Source of the DNA: Galeruca laticollis
Lineage: Eukaryota; Arthropoda; Insecta; Coleoptera; Chrysomelidae
DNA length: 64,000 nt
Assembly (NCBI GenBank): GCA_963921935.1
Contig: OY998175.1
Coordinates: 265,353,709 to 265,417,708, forward strand
Direction of reading: 5' to 3'
Position 1 is the stretch's first letter. The number at the start of each line of letters is the position of its first letter. This document shows positions 12,501 to 21,256 of the stretch, one piece after another. A program made the position numbers and the translations under genes. The notes beneath the pieces are model-generated. The model was not told the origin of the DNA and did no database searches. It was given only the letters and a program-made list of their open reading frames with translations.

Positions 12501-13120
12501 TATTGAAGATTTAGGTTCTGCAGTAGCTATTAATGTTCCGAGTGAAAAGATCAAAATCCCCAGGAAATTCACGATTACCAGAAAGTTTCATCACTTATTC
12601 AAAAAATATGTTTCTTTAAAACCTCCAGATATTGTGACAAACAATTTTTTATTAATTTTCAAAAAGGACGTTGCACAAAACATGTTATAGGCATAAATAA
12701 ACTTGGGAATATGCCTAGATAATTGGCACAATTTTTAAATTTATGTGACTCAAAATTATACACAGGACATTGTTTCCGCAGGACCTCAGCAACAATGCTT
12801 GTGGATTCTGAGGCAAACATAGAAACTTTAAAACGGTACGGGGGCTGGAAATCCACAGAAGTTGCAGAAGGATATATAGATAACTCCTTACAGAACCGCT
12901 TAAATGTATCGACAAGCATAATGTCGCAAATTGATAAGAACCAAGAGCTATCAGTCAGCGAAACTAATGTTGAGAACAAAATTTGCCTAATTCACATCTG
13001 GGGCCCCCTTGTTCCAACCAGCAGCAACAGCAAATATTTGCCTCATTGCGCACCAAAAATATAAGTTATTCACCTAATCAAGTCACATTTACAAATTTTA
13101 CAGTTACTGGCGTAACTATG

Positions 13121-13176
<56 letters not shown>

Positions 13177-16100
13177 CACTAATCCAGAGAAGAAAAATTA
13201 CAAAACTAATATAAGCAGATATTTTTAATTATTAATAGTTATATTTGTTCGTTTGTTGTTTGTTTTTTATTTGATAGTCGTAGAAAAAGTATAGTCTAAA
13301 ACACGGGTGGAGTTCAAAATTCTACACTCATAGAACCACTTCCCTCGCCTAGGGCTCAAGAAACAAATCTTTCTAGTCGTGTAGAATTTTGCTCATTCCA
13401 CCCTTGTTATAGAATATACTATTCTACGATCGTGTAAAAAGTGACTATTTTTTAAACTATGTACTGTGCCAAAAGTCTATTTTTGCACTAGTGCAAAAAA
13501 CACTTCGAATTGACAATGAATTGAATTACATTGAGGAGTACATATCTAAAAAAACAGAAATAGCTGCTCACATTCTAGAAGGTGAACCAAGTACCAGTAC
13601 CGGAAGCTTCATAATCCGAAAAAGATCTGTTAGAACATGATGAGACATGCACAAGCAAAAATAAAACCAAAACTTAAAAAATCAGTGGAAATGAAGTTTG
13701 TCTATCACTAATAATCGCTAATTACGACATCAAAACTGAAATTATTTCAAAAAAGTAAAATTTATAATAATTTTTTTTGTACCTGTTGTATAATAGTCTA
13801 AAAAAATTTGATTTGAAAACAAATTCATTTCGATCGAAGAAAAAATGTTGTGTGTCACATGTGCAAAATAGTTATTTATGCAACAAGTGCAAAAAGTGAG
13901 TGTTTTTTGCACGCGACGTGAAATTGTCCAACGAGGTCTTTAGACTGAGTTGGACAACACGTCGAGTGCAAAAACACGTTTTGCCCAAGTTGCATACAAT
14001 ATTTTTCTTCATTCATGCAAAAACTGGAAAATTAGAATATAATATGTTACTCAGAATGTATTTTAACCGTTCTTTTTTTGTATCTTTATGGCCTCCACCT
14101 TGTCAGTACTTAATCATAGCTGGTTTTCGCATTGACCATTTAAATTTTAAATAATCAAAGATTTTTGCAATAATTGTAACTCGTTGAGACTTAGTAGTAA
14201 GATAAACATATATCATTACTGTATTAGAGCAGGATCAGACACTTGCTCTGGATTTTTATTTTATTTAAATGTGTATGTTTGTCATAAATCATCACAAGAA
14301 TGACAGATGAGTGCAGAAATAATTTTGTTGCACTAAAGCAAAAAAGAACTACTTTTTCCATTAAATGTGTTTCACAAAAGTGTTGTTTTTTCATAAATGT
14401 GGAAAAAGCTTATTTGTTGCACCTCTCGACTATGCATCGTGCAACAAATATGCAACTTTTGCACTAGTTACAAAAATAATTAATTGAGAGGAAAGTTGCA
14501 CAAACTGTGACATTTTTGAGAACTAGAATGTGTATTTCCTAGATTACTTGGAGGTATTTAGGTTATACAATCACCATAGACACTGAATAGTCGAGGCAAT
14601 GAACTAAAAAAGTTCGGAATTTAAGTCGCATAGACGGATCGAAATACGGTTTTATGCATTCGCTTCCAAAAATTATTTATAAGAAATGTGCAAATTTGTT
14701 CCCCTGATATATCGGAAATTGCATTGCTGCAGTCAAAAAGGCATGAAAAAAAATGAATTTTTTGGGACGCATTTTGGAAAATTTCAAAACTTTGTGAATA
14801 AGAGTCAAAACTGGTCCAAATCGGGTACTCGTGGGTTTTCGAGGTCGTTGATAACGATTATGATGTTCAAATTGATCCCCAGAACACTTAGAGCTCAGAA
14901 ACGCCGAAGAACGCGGGGAACGTGGGGAAGTAGAGATACTCGGCGTCCAGGAGTTATTGGGCTAGTAGAATCCAAATATGGCATCGGCAAACTGCCCCCG
15001 GACACTTCGTGCGCCGCATCCTGGACACGGATCCCATCCCCAAGAATTTTGCTGACAATATCGACAAATCGAAAATCATTGATGTGGCGTTTTTTGGGGC
15101 GCAGAATCCAAATTAAATGGCAAAAATGACCCCCCCGAACACCTAGTGCACCGGAACATGGCCCTGAACGTCATATTCGTGGGGCTCTTCCAAAATTATA
15201 GCGAAGAGGGAGAGAAACCCAGTGCCCGGGGTTTCTTGGCTCGCTGACTCCAAATCTGGCATAGGCGAACACCCCCAGACACCTGATGCGCCGCAACCTG
15301 AACGTCATCTCCGAGAATTTTCCTGATAAGGTCGCCAAAAACAAACCTAAAATCATTGTAGGGCCGTTTTTTGGGACGATAAATCCAAATTCATCGGCGA
15401 AAACGACTCCCCTAACACCTGGAGCACCGTAATGGTCCTAAACGTCATATCCGTGGCTTTTCCTAACACAATCGAAGAAGACAACCGGAAAATAGTTATG
15501 GGGATTTTTGGGGGAGCTTTACGTCATCAGGTTAGGTTGACATTAATGGGAATGACATTGATGTCAAGATAACATTTCCGGTACACCTAGTATCCGAGGG
15601 GTTGTTTTCAACGTGAAATTCGGATTCAGCGCCCCAAAAACACCCTATAGCAGTTCGTCTTTTCACTAGTCGTATATCGACAATTTTGAGAAGAAACAAC
15701 TCCGTTTGTTATAAACGTTGCTCCATCAGAAAACAAAATATTATTGTCAAAGAATCGGTCATGCATAAGTTTTTCACCAATCATCGCAAAGTGTAACATT
15801 GTGTCATAATCATAATCTTGTAAGTTATGAATAAATTTCGGATTAAATGGATGCATTTTGTTTTGCTTAAATATTTTCTGTAAGTGACTTGCAAAAACCA
15901 ACCTTCACTGCTCTTTTTCGTAAACTCGACTTGGGATTTTCCCCTAACGAATGCACAGCTGCATCATCCTCCTCAACGTACGCCTTTTTCAATTTCTCTT
16001 TGCCTTGAATAGGGTAATGGGTACATCTTGATATTTTTCGTGAAATTTTGCAGTTGCATACTGGTACGAAACTTCCCCAGTACCATTCCACTTAATAAGA

Positions 16101-19100
16101 TATACTCTTTGTTGAATAGTTGACATTATTGTCAAATATTCATTGAAGAATGACAATTTGAAAATTATTCATAAGAGTTGACAGTTACTTGGTACATCGT
16201 AAACGTCACTCACTAGATTAATACATTATTTTCGAACTAAGTGCAAAAATACATATGGTTTTCATAAAACTGGCTATGAAATGAGTCAGGTTTTAAAAAC
16301 TTGAATTTTATTTCATATTATGGGATTTCAGAACAAGCAAAATCTTTATTTAGAATGACATTTGTCACTAAAACTAATAGAGAGTTGAAGTGATTGTTGT
16401 ACGTAAACGTTAACGCAAGAATATTACCTTTACGTTCTATTGTATAAATTCAGAGCTGAAGTACCAGATGAAGTCATCAACGTGAAATTTTGATTACATA
16501 TATTAACGAACCTAACTTTTTGTTTTCTGATTTCGTACGAAAATTTTAGCTTGGAATTTAACATTTCGAGAAATTATCCATTTCATTCTCAAATACAGAT
16601 AAATAAGAATACATATTTGTAATACCCCAGTAAATGTTGATAAATAAATAAAAGATAACCTTCACATCTAAGACAACCCCTTCACATTGTATCAAGTTGT
16701 TATGTGCATTGTATACAAAAGTTCTAATTTCCAAATAACAGAATGGGGTGAATCGGAAATTTCCGGCAGGGCTTCGGACAGCATCGACTAACGTTAGACG
16801 CTTACGTGAGAGCACGTACGTTAACGGAGGTCCGTAGACCGTAACGTGAATATTTATTCACTGCGCATGAGCAACTGTCAATTTACACGTTTACGTTAAC
16901 GTTCATGACATCACTTCAACTCTCTAATATTCAAACATATTTCACCTATCCGTGGACAAGCTGTATATTAATAGAAAAAAGAAGAAGATATGATATTACA
17001 AATATCAAAGCTCAAATATTATTAGCCCTATGGGGATATCCTGGATATCATTTTTCCCAATTAAGATCAGTATAACTATGCAATGAAATGGAAAACCAGG
17101 ATAACTATATCTGCTGATCTTTACAATTATCACTTAAGAAAACAGTTTAAAAGTGGAGAACTCTCTAGATTCAACTGTTCATTGACGACTTCATATTGTG
17201 GGTTTCTTAAGTGTCTTCTAATTTCCAATTCCTCTAGGAAATCCAGCTATTGTTTCTTATCACAAATATGTAGTAGTTCTAGTTCTGTGTTAGGTGTCAA
17301 TGAATGATTGGTGTTAAGTAGATGTTTTGCGTAGTGGGACTTATCTGGTTGTTGTAATTTGTATGATCGTAAGTGTTCACTGTATCGGATTTCAAGATAT
17401 TTGAGGGTCTGACCCAAATAGACAGCATTACACTCTGGACATTTATGTTTATATATAGTGATTTCTTCAAGGGTGATATTTCTGTTTTTACATTTCACAA
17501 TTTCGTATTTACGTTACTTTATGTTTTAAAAGAAATTGTTGTATTCGTTGCTTGCTAAAGATATTATCATTAAAATATTATTAGAAATATTTCCTACATA
17601 TGTGATGGTTTGATAAGTTTTTATTTCTTTAGTTTGACTTGGAAATATTAGTTGAAATGCCACTTTTTCCTATTTTTTATTAATTAGTTCATTTATCCTA
17701 TTATGTAATGGATAACCGTTGGACGTTACTATTTCTTCGATTGTATTAATCTTTCTATCAAAATTACATTTGTTCCTAGGAACTGAATATGCTCTATGTA
17801 TAATTGAATTATATGCCGCTAGTTTATGTGACATTGGGTGATCGGAACTATATGGAATAGTCACATCAGTGTGTGTTGGTTTTCTGTAAATTGAATAATC
17901 AAGTACATTATTCACTCTTTGAATTTTTAAATCAAGATAATTTTTTGAGCTATTTTCTTCAACTTCTAATGTAAATTTAATTCTTGGATGTAAATTATTG
18001 ATGTGGTTGAAAAATGTATCTAATTGTGGTTCACTACCTATGAAACAAGCTAATATGTCATCTACATATCTATACGAAAATAAAACATCTTATTCAACCA
18101 TAAATTAAATTTACATTGGAAGTTGAAGAAAATAGCTGAATCAATTTTCTTGATTAGAAAATTCAAAGAGTTAATAATGTACTTGATTATTCAATTTACC
18201 GAAATCCAAAACACACTGATGTGACTATTCCATATAGTTCCAATCACCCAATATCACATAAACTAGCGGCATATAATTCAATGATACATAGAACATTTTC
18301 AGTTCCTATGAACAAATGAAATTTGCATCGAGAGATTAATACAATTAAACAAATAGCAACACCCAATGGTTAAAAAAGAGGAAAAAGTGGCATTACAACT
18401 AATATTTCCTAAACAAACCAAAGAAATAAAATCTTATGAAATCATCATATATGCAGGAAATATTTCAAGTAATATTTCAAAGATAATATCTTTTACAACG
18501 AATACAACAATTTCTTTTAAAACAGAGAGTGACGTAATTATAAAATTGTTAAATGTAAAAACCAAAATAGCATCATTGGAGAAATCGGGTATAAATAAAC
18601 TTGAATGTTCAGAATGTAATGCTGTCTATTTGGGTCAGACCCTTAGAAATTTTGAAATCCGATACAGTGAACACTTACGAGCAGACAGATTAAAACAAGC
18701 AGATAAATCACAGTACGCAAAACATATACTTGACACCAATCATTCATTGAAACCTGACACAGAACTACTACATATTTGTGATAAGAAACAAGAACTGGAT
18801 TCCCTTGAAGAATTGGAAATTAGAAGACACTTAAGAAACCAACAATATGAAGTCGTCAATAAACAGATAAATCTAGAGAGATCTCCACTTTCAAACTGTC
18901 TTCTTAAGTGATAATTGTAAAGATCATCATATATATAGTTTTCTTTGTTTTTTTTATCACTGCACAGTAATAGTGATCTTAATTGCGAAAAATGATATCC
19001 AGGATAGGGCTAATAATATCTAAGCTTCAATATTTGTAATATAATTTCTTCTTCCTTTTTCTATTAACATATATTAAGTCAATCACAAGGTAGGTCACTT

Positions 19101-20782
19101 CTTGGTCTAGCCAAAAATAACTATTAAACATCAGGTAGGCATCAAATGAAATGTAACTCCTGTTATTCTGACGATGATATTTAATATCGAAACAATTGTC
19201 AATTTTTTAGAATTTTCAACACATTATCAATATATTGTGGAATCAGCTAGAAACAATAAGTTTCATTGAACCTACTTATAAGAGTAGATTCCACGAAGTA
19301 AGGGTCGAGACAGTTAATTTCATTAAATATATTTCCCTCCAATCAAACCACAATCTGAAAAAAGTTAATTGGAAAACATCCTAAGATATTTTGGTGATAT
19401 AATACCAGAAAATAAAAGCACATTTGGCTGGAACTACTTGAAAATTTTTTTTATTACAAAACAATGTTAATATTTTTATTATTCAAACTTAATTATTAGG
19501 TATTATTTTTCCACATTTGTATTTTACACTAAAATAAAAGTGTATAACTGCTTTATTGTTACTTATTTAGTATTAATTATTTTAATATCGAATTGCATAA
19601 AATTGATAATTTCCTTAGGAATATTTTAACATTTTTCACTAATACTGATATTTCTCCTAGTATATATTCCGAATAATATAGCGGTAATCGCCGTATTATC
19701 GAAATACTGGTACTGTCCCTAGTAAAATGCCTTATATTTCATAACGCTATTCAATGCATAGCTTTTATTCTATAAAAGTGATAAGATATATAGGTTTTGA
19801 TATGAAAGAGAAAATTCACTCGTTAATTTTTTCTACTGTAACACAGTTTCTATAATTTGAAACCATTAAAGTTTAATTGTCAGTTTCCGCCATTTTTATT
19901 GTTTTGCAAATACGGAGATTTAGCTTCGGACGACAGTTTGAAACAAAACAACCCTATTCTTCTCTAAGCTTTTCTTTATCTAATAGGAATATTGAAAGAT
20001 TAAACTGGCAGTGAAAATCACTCATATAGAATGGTACGAAATTCACTTGACCGTATTATTTATGGAGATATTGAACAATTCAAAAGTCTGTGGTTTGAAA
20101 ATATGAGATTATTTTTGAAAATATATCAATTTTTACCCAAAATATAAGCTTCAATCAATGGTTTGTGTCATTTAAGGCCATTTTATTGAGGTGTTTTTAA
20201 CTCAACTTGTATAACTCATATTATTAGACACAAAACAAGATCAGAATATATCTTGAATGCATTAAAGAAATATTTTAATCAATAATGATGGTAGTAAACA
20301 TATCGGATGAATATAGTAATATTATTACAAGTAATGGAATGAGATAAATATTGACACAATACTAAATAGATGATATACTCACAATTTTCCTTATTTCCGT
20401 CGAAGAGCTGCTGGTATCTTTCGAAGGCAGGTCGTGAATCGAAATGATTTCCCTTAGTTACTAAACCTTCCCTGATATTTTTCTGTCCATTCACTACAAC
20501 ACACTTTACTTCTCCAAGTTTGAGGTTAACAATATCCCCGAATTTCTGTCCAATAGCACTGAAAGCTTGATACGGAACTTCGTACCCTCCAAGTAGATGA
20601 AGATGTCCAAGTATTGGTAATTTTCTTGGCGTAGGAGGTTCCAGCAAACCGTCGTCCTCTAATTTGTTATCCTCAGTTTTTGTTTTGTTGTCATCGTAAA
20701 TACTTTTCGTGATCACCACCAAAACCAATGTGAATAAAACCAATAGGCAATTTGTAATTGTAAACGCAAGTGAGAAGAACAT
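6559..20782 (-). CDS. spo: Cytochrome P450 CYP307 family (Spook/Spookier-like ecdysteroidogenic enzyme), three exons
   Basis: A 503-residue P450, encoded by exons 20782-20383, 7824-7042 and 6887-6559. Both introns are GT-AG (donors GTGAGT; acceptors TTGCAG and TTACAG) and phase 1, and splicing gives one frame ending in TGA. The start ATG at 20782 has an A at -3 (CGAAAATG). Seen: an N-terminal membrane anchor (residues about 3-25), the hinge PPTPRKLPILGH, helix C WSDIQKARR (from 140), the ExxR motif EAIR (373-376), PERF (426-429), and the haem loop FGGGRRSCLG (444-453) with ligand Cys451. The I-helix reads GGHSAVGN (316-323) in place of the usual AGxDTT, as I recall is typical for CYP307. The junction GNKEN/SLAFCDWS also matches that family. 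Known for the family: a poorly understood 'black box' step turning 7-dehydrocholesterol towards ketodiol in the prothoracic gland, at the ER membrane. Paralogue (spook, spookier or spookiest) cannot be fixed here. Intron 1 is 12.56 kb of transposons; intron 2 is 154 bp. Confidence 0.95.
7825..8678. other. First part of CYP307 intron 1 without a recognised element
   Basis: This lies directly upstream of the exon 2 acceptor. AT-rich; nothing recognised apart from normal intron sequence. Confidence 0.5.
8679..10647 (+). mobile_element. Mariner-like (IS630/Tc1/mariner) DNA transposon with long TIRs, dead
   Basis: The element starts CAGTGTGGAACAGCC at 8679, ends with TTGGCTGTTACCCACTG at 10647, and is flanked by TA on both sides. 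The terminal inverted repeats are about 270 bp (left to about 8955, right from about 10385); both arms share GGTAATAAATAAATG and GCGTGTTCGGAA. The interior, plus strand about 9220-10310, encodes a degenerate transposase with an N-terminal helix-turn-helix part, KLNVWGEIVGDHITGLFF, FQQYGAPPH and PARSPDLTP. The second catalytic Asp of the QQDGAPPH motif has become Tyr. There are several stops, plus a short TAATAATGA-type simple repeat near 9727. It lies within CYP307 intron 1, in the opposite orientation to the gene. Confidence 0.85.
10648..11960. other. Intron 1 sequence without a recognised gene
   Basis: AT-rich. A small palindrome (AGCACTAGTGCAAT) near 10863 resembles the TGCACTAGTGCA motif found again at 13480 and, less perfectly, near 14460. 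No coding region could be supported. Confidence 0.5.
11961..12057. repeat. Hairpin element (MITE-like), 97 bp
   Basis: Left arm ATGCAACAAGTGCATAAAGTG and right arm CACTTCATGCACATGTTGCAT are inverted copies. The arms extend to about 40 bp, through TTTTTTTCACGAATGGAA and TTCCATGAGTGAAAAAA, around a loop of about 15 bp. The same termini occur at 13878-13995. Confidence 0.75.
12439..13064 (+). pseudogene. Crypton-type tyrosine recombinase, C-terminal catalytic domain
   Basis: Two open segments (12439-12690 and 12723-13064) form the catalytic half of a tyrosine recombinase. The first holds the first catalytic Arg in GACRKNEFLSM. The second holds YTGHCFRRTSATML (the H-x-x-R pair), the GGW motif in KRYGGWKSTEVAEGYID, and the likely nucleophile Tyr. 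Between them the frame shifts near 12663: the other frame reads KKGRCTKHVIGINKLGNMP, which is the expected linker. A polypyrimidine tract and AG just before 12439 suggest the segment began as a downstream exon. Known: Cryptons are DNA transposons that move by a tyrosine recombinase, with several domesticated copies in animals. This copy lacks the N-terminal half and is frameshifted, so it is a fossil. Confidence 0.8.
13125..13175. repeat. (TA)n microsatellite
   Basis: About 25 uninterrupted TA units just downstream of the Crypton remnant, in CYP307 intron 1. Confidence 0.95.
13278..13429. repeat. Hairpin element (MITE-like), 152 bp
   Basis: Left arm TCGTAGAAAAAGTATAGT.. and right arm ..ATACTATTCTACGA are inverted copies. 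The pairing continues inward through CACGGGTGGA/TCCACCCTTGT and AAAATTCTACAC/GTGTAGAATTTT. The core is about 45 bp and more GC-rich. A related piece (TAGAAAAAGTATAGTATGCAA) lies at 44825-44935. Confidence 0.8.
13480..13640 (+). other. Perfect palindrome plus a possible Crypton C-terminal scrap
   Basis: A perfect 20-bp palindrome centred on TGCACTAGTGCA lies at 13480-13499. It is followed by an open stretch that could read NYIEEYISKKTEIAAHILEG. This resembles the helix after the catalytic Tyr of the nearby recombinase (GYIDNSLQNR..). The resemblance is short, so a second Crypton scrap is only a suggestion. Confidence 0.3.
13878..13995. repeat. Hairpin element (MITE-like), 118 bp
   Basis: ATGCAACAAGTGCAAAAAGTG at the left and a diverged inverted copy ending AAGTTGCAT at the right. 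The pairing includes TTTTTTGCACGCGACGTG/CACGTCGAGTGCAAAAA and TTGTCCAAC/GTTGGACAA around a 17-bp loop. It is the same family as 11961-12057; together the two bracket the Crypton remnant. Confidence 0.75.
14324..14449. repeat. Degenerate inverted-repeat element
   Basis: TTTGTTGCAC at 14324 and GTGCAACAAA at 14440 are inverted. The interior contains TTTTTCCATTAAATGTG and CATAAATGTGGAAAAA, which also pair. The structure is less regular than the other hairpins nearby. Confidence 0.45.
14750..15520. repeat. GC-richer tandem array, about four or five units of 135-142 bp
   Basis: The landmark TCCAAAT recurs at 14971, 15107, 15249 and 15384 (spacing 136, 142, 135). Each unit carries, in order, a CCCCC-ACACCT-like block, GCRCCG, CTGAACGTCAT, TCCGWGAATTTT, AAAATCATTG and GGCGTTTTTTGGG. 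An earlier, more diverged unit begins near 14750. The units are clearly diverged, so the array is old. Short ORFs across it change frame between units and are not coding. It lies in CYP307 intron 1 and stands out by GC content. Confidence 0.75.
15626..16091 (-). pseudogene. Mariner-like transposase fragment
   Basis: On the minus strand, 15901-15626 encodes the centre of an IS630/mariner-type transposase: HPFNPKFIHNLQDYDYD, then FFDNNILFSDGATFITNG, with the first catalytic Asp in the FSDGATF motif, then VVSSQNCRY. A second frame, 16091-15867, holds more degenerate N-terminal sequence. The C-terminal part with the other catalytic residues is missing. It is a different copy from the element at 8679-10647. 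Confidence 0.65.
16379..16925. mobile_element. MITE with TIRs of about 45 bp
   Basis: AGAGAGTTGAAGTGATTGTTG at 16379 and the inverted TGACATCACTTCAACTCTCT ending at 16925 form the termini. The pairing extends inward to ACGTAAACGTTAACG/CGTTTACGTTAACGT. The flanks are AAT and AAT, a possible 3-bp duplication. No transposase lies inside, so it is non-autonomous. The internal 547 bp show nothing else. Confidence 0.7.
17140..18078 (-). pseudogene. Penelope-like RT end and GIY-YIG endonuclease (left copy)
   Basis: Reading down the minus strand from 18078: a reverse transcriptase motif SYRYVDDILACFIGSEPQL with the catalytic YVDD; the thumb region SIYRKPTHTDVTIPYSSDHP and HKLAAYNSIIHRAYSVPRN; then the GIY-YIG endonuclease block IYKHKCPECNAVYLGQTL, RYSEHLR and AKHLLNTNHSL. 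This order (RT followed by a C-terminal GIY-YIG) is diagnostic of Penelope-like elements, which prime reverse transcription at a nick made by the endonuclease. Stops break it at 17670 and near 17247, so the copy is inactive. The N-terminal part of RT is missing. Confidence 0.8.
18079..18911 (+). pseudogene. Penelope-like GIY-YIG endonuclease (right copy)
   Basis: The open frame 18366-18911 carries the endonuclease: LECSECNAVYLGQTLRNFE, RYSEHLRADRLKQ, AKHILDTNHSL and LEELEIRRHLRN, ending NCLLK before the stop. Sequence from 18079 to 18366 is the RT thumb in a broken frame. The Cys-x2-Cys pair before the YLG motif is the PLE-specific zinc-binding insertion. The RT core is absent and the element is incomplete. 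Confidence 0.75.
19331..20382. other. Last part of CYP307 intron 1 next to exon 1
   Basis: Very AT-rich, with no recognised element. Any intronic regulatory site near exon 1 would most likely be here, but I see no motif I can name. Confidence 0.5.
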
Positions 20783-20849
20783 TTTCGTTGTTTGATGTTA
20801 GAGGAAGTGTAGATCTTGAAGGAGGGAGAGCAGCGGCTATAAAAACCCA

Positions 20850-20884
20850 GTCTGAGGATTTGAGAACCGGTGGTCGCTTATATA
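20850..20884 (-). promoter_or_regulatory. Core promoter of the CYP307 gene: TATA box plus initiator
   Basis: On the minus strand TATATAAG spans 20884-20877. An arthropod-style initiator TCAGAC lies at 20855-20850, with its A at 20853. The distance from the first T of the TATA box to that A is 31 bases, the expected spacing. This predicts a 5' UTR of about 71 nt before the ATG at 20782. The spacing is seen; promoter use is inferred. Confidence 0.65.
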
Positions 20885-21256
20885 GTTAGAAGATTTACAT
20901 AATCGTTACATTATTCCATACATTTGCATTCGTTAAAGCCCAATTTTAATGCACTCGATTTTTTCATTGTGAGAATGCGGCGTTATGATACGGTAAATAA
21001 TCTTATTATGATTCAAGTGCTGGTATACCAGTAATAAAAATATGGTATATAATATTATAACTGAAATAAATATTGGTATAATAATATGAACATTGATACA
21101 TATTCAAAAATATTCTAAAAATTTTTACACCTAATTATTCAACATCTAATACCGTTTCAACAATAACAATGTTGTGTGTTTTGTTTTAAAGTAATGAATT
21201 TATTTAAATAATACTTTCTCAAGTTTTCAAGTGTGTATATCCACAATTCAATTATA
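20885..21256. other. Upstream region of the CYP307 promoter
   Basis: About 370 bp lie between the TATA box and the first upstream transposon. AT-rich; no binding site I can name with confidence. Confidence 0.4.

Larger units (their letters stand above)
16965..19330. mobile_element. Two Penelope-like element copies joined head to head
   Basis: The left copy (minus, 18078 to about 16965) and right copy (plus, 18079 to 19330) are inverted versions of one element and meet near 18078. Both run from the RT end through the GIY-YIG endonuclease into the 3' untranslated region. Matching landmarks are GATATCCTGGATATCATTTTT near 17035 and AAAAATGATATCCAGGAT near 18988, and TATTAATAGAAAAAAGAAG near 16970 with its inverse near 19060. 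The right copy has about 250 bp more of the 3' region (AATCACAAGGTAGGTCACTTC onward). Known: Penelope-like elements often insert as such inverted pairs. Confidence 0.75.

Noticed and set aside
14686..15129. 147-aa ORF rich in Arg and Ser
   Set aside because: It runs through the tandem array at 14750-15520, and neighbouring units do not keep the frame.
20279..20382. Reading on past GNKEN at the end of P450 exon 1
   Set aside because: The extra residues are intron read-through. A GTGAGT donor at 20382 and the in-frame join to exon 2 at 7824 restore the conserved GNKENSLAFCDW sequence.
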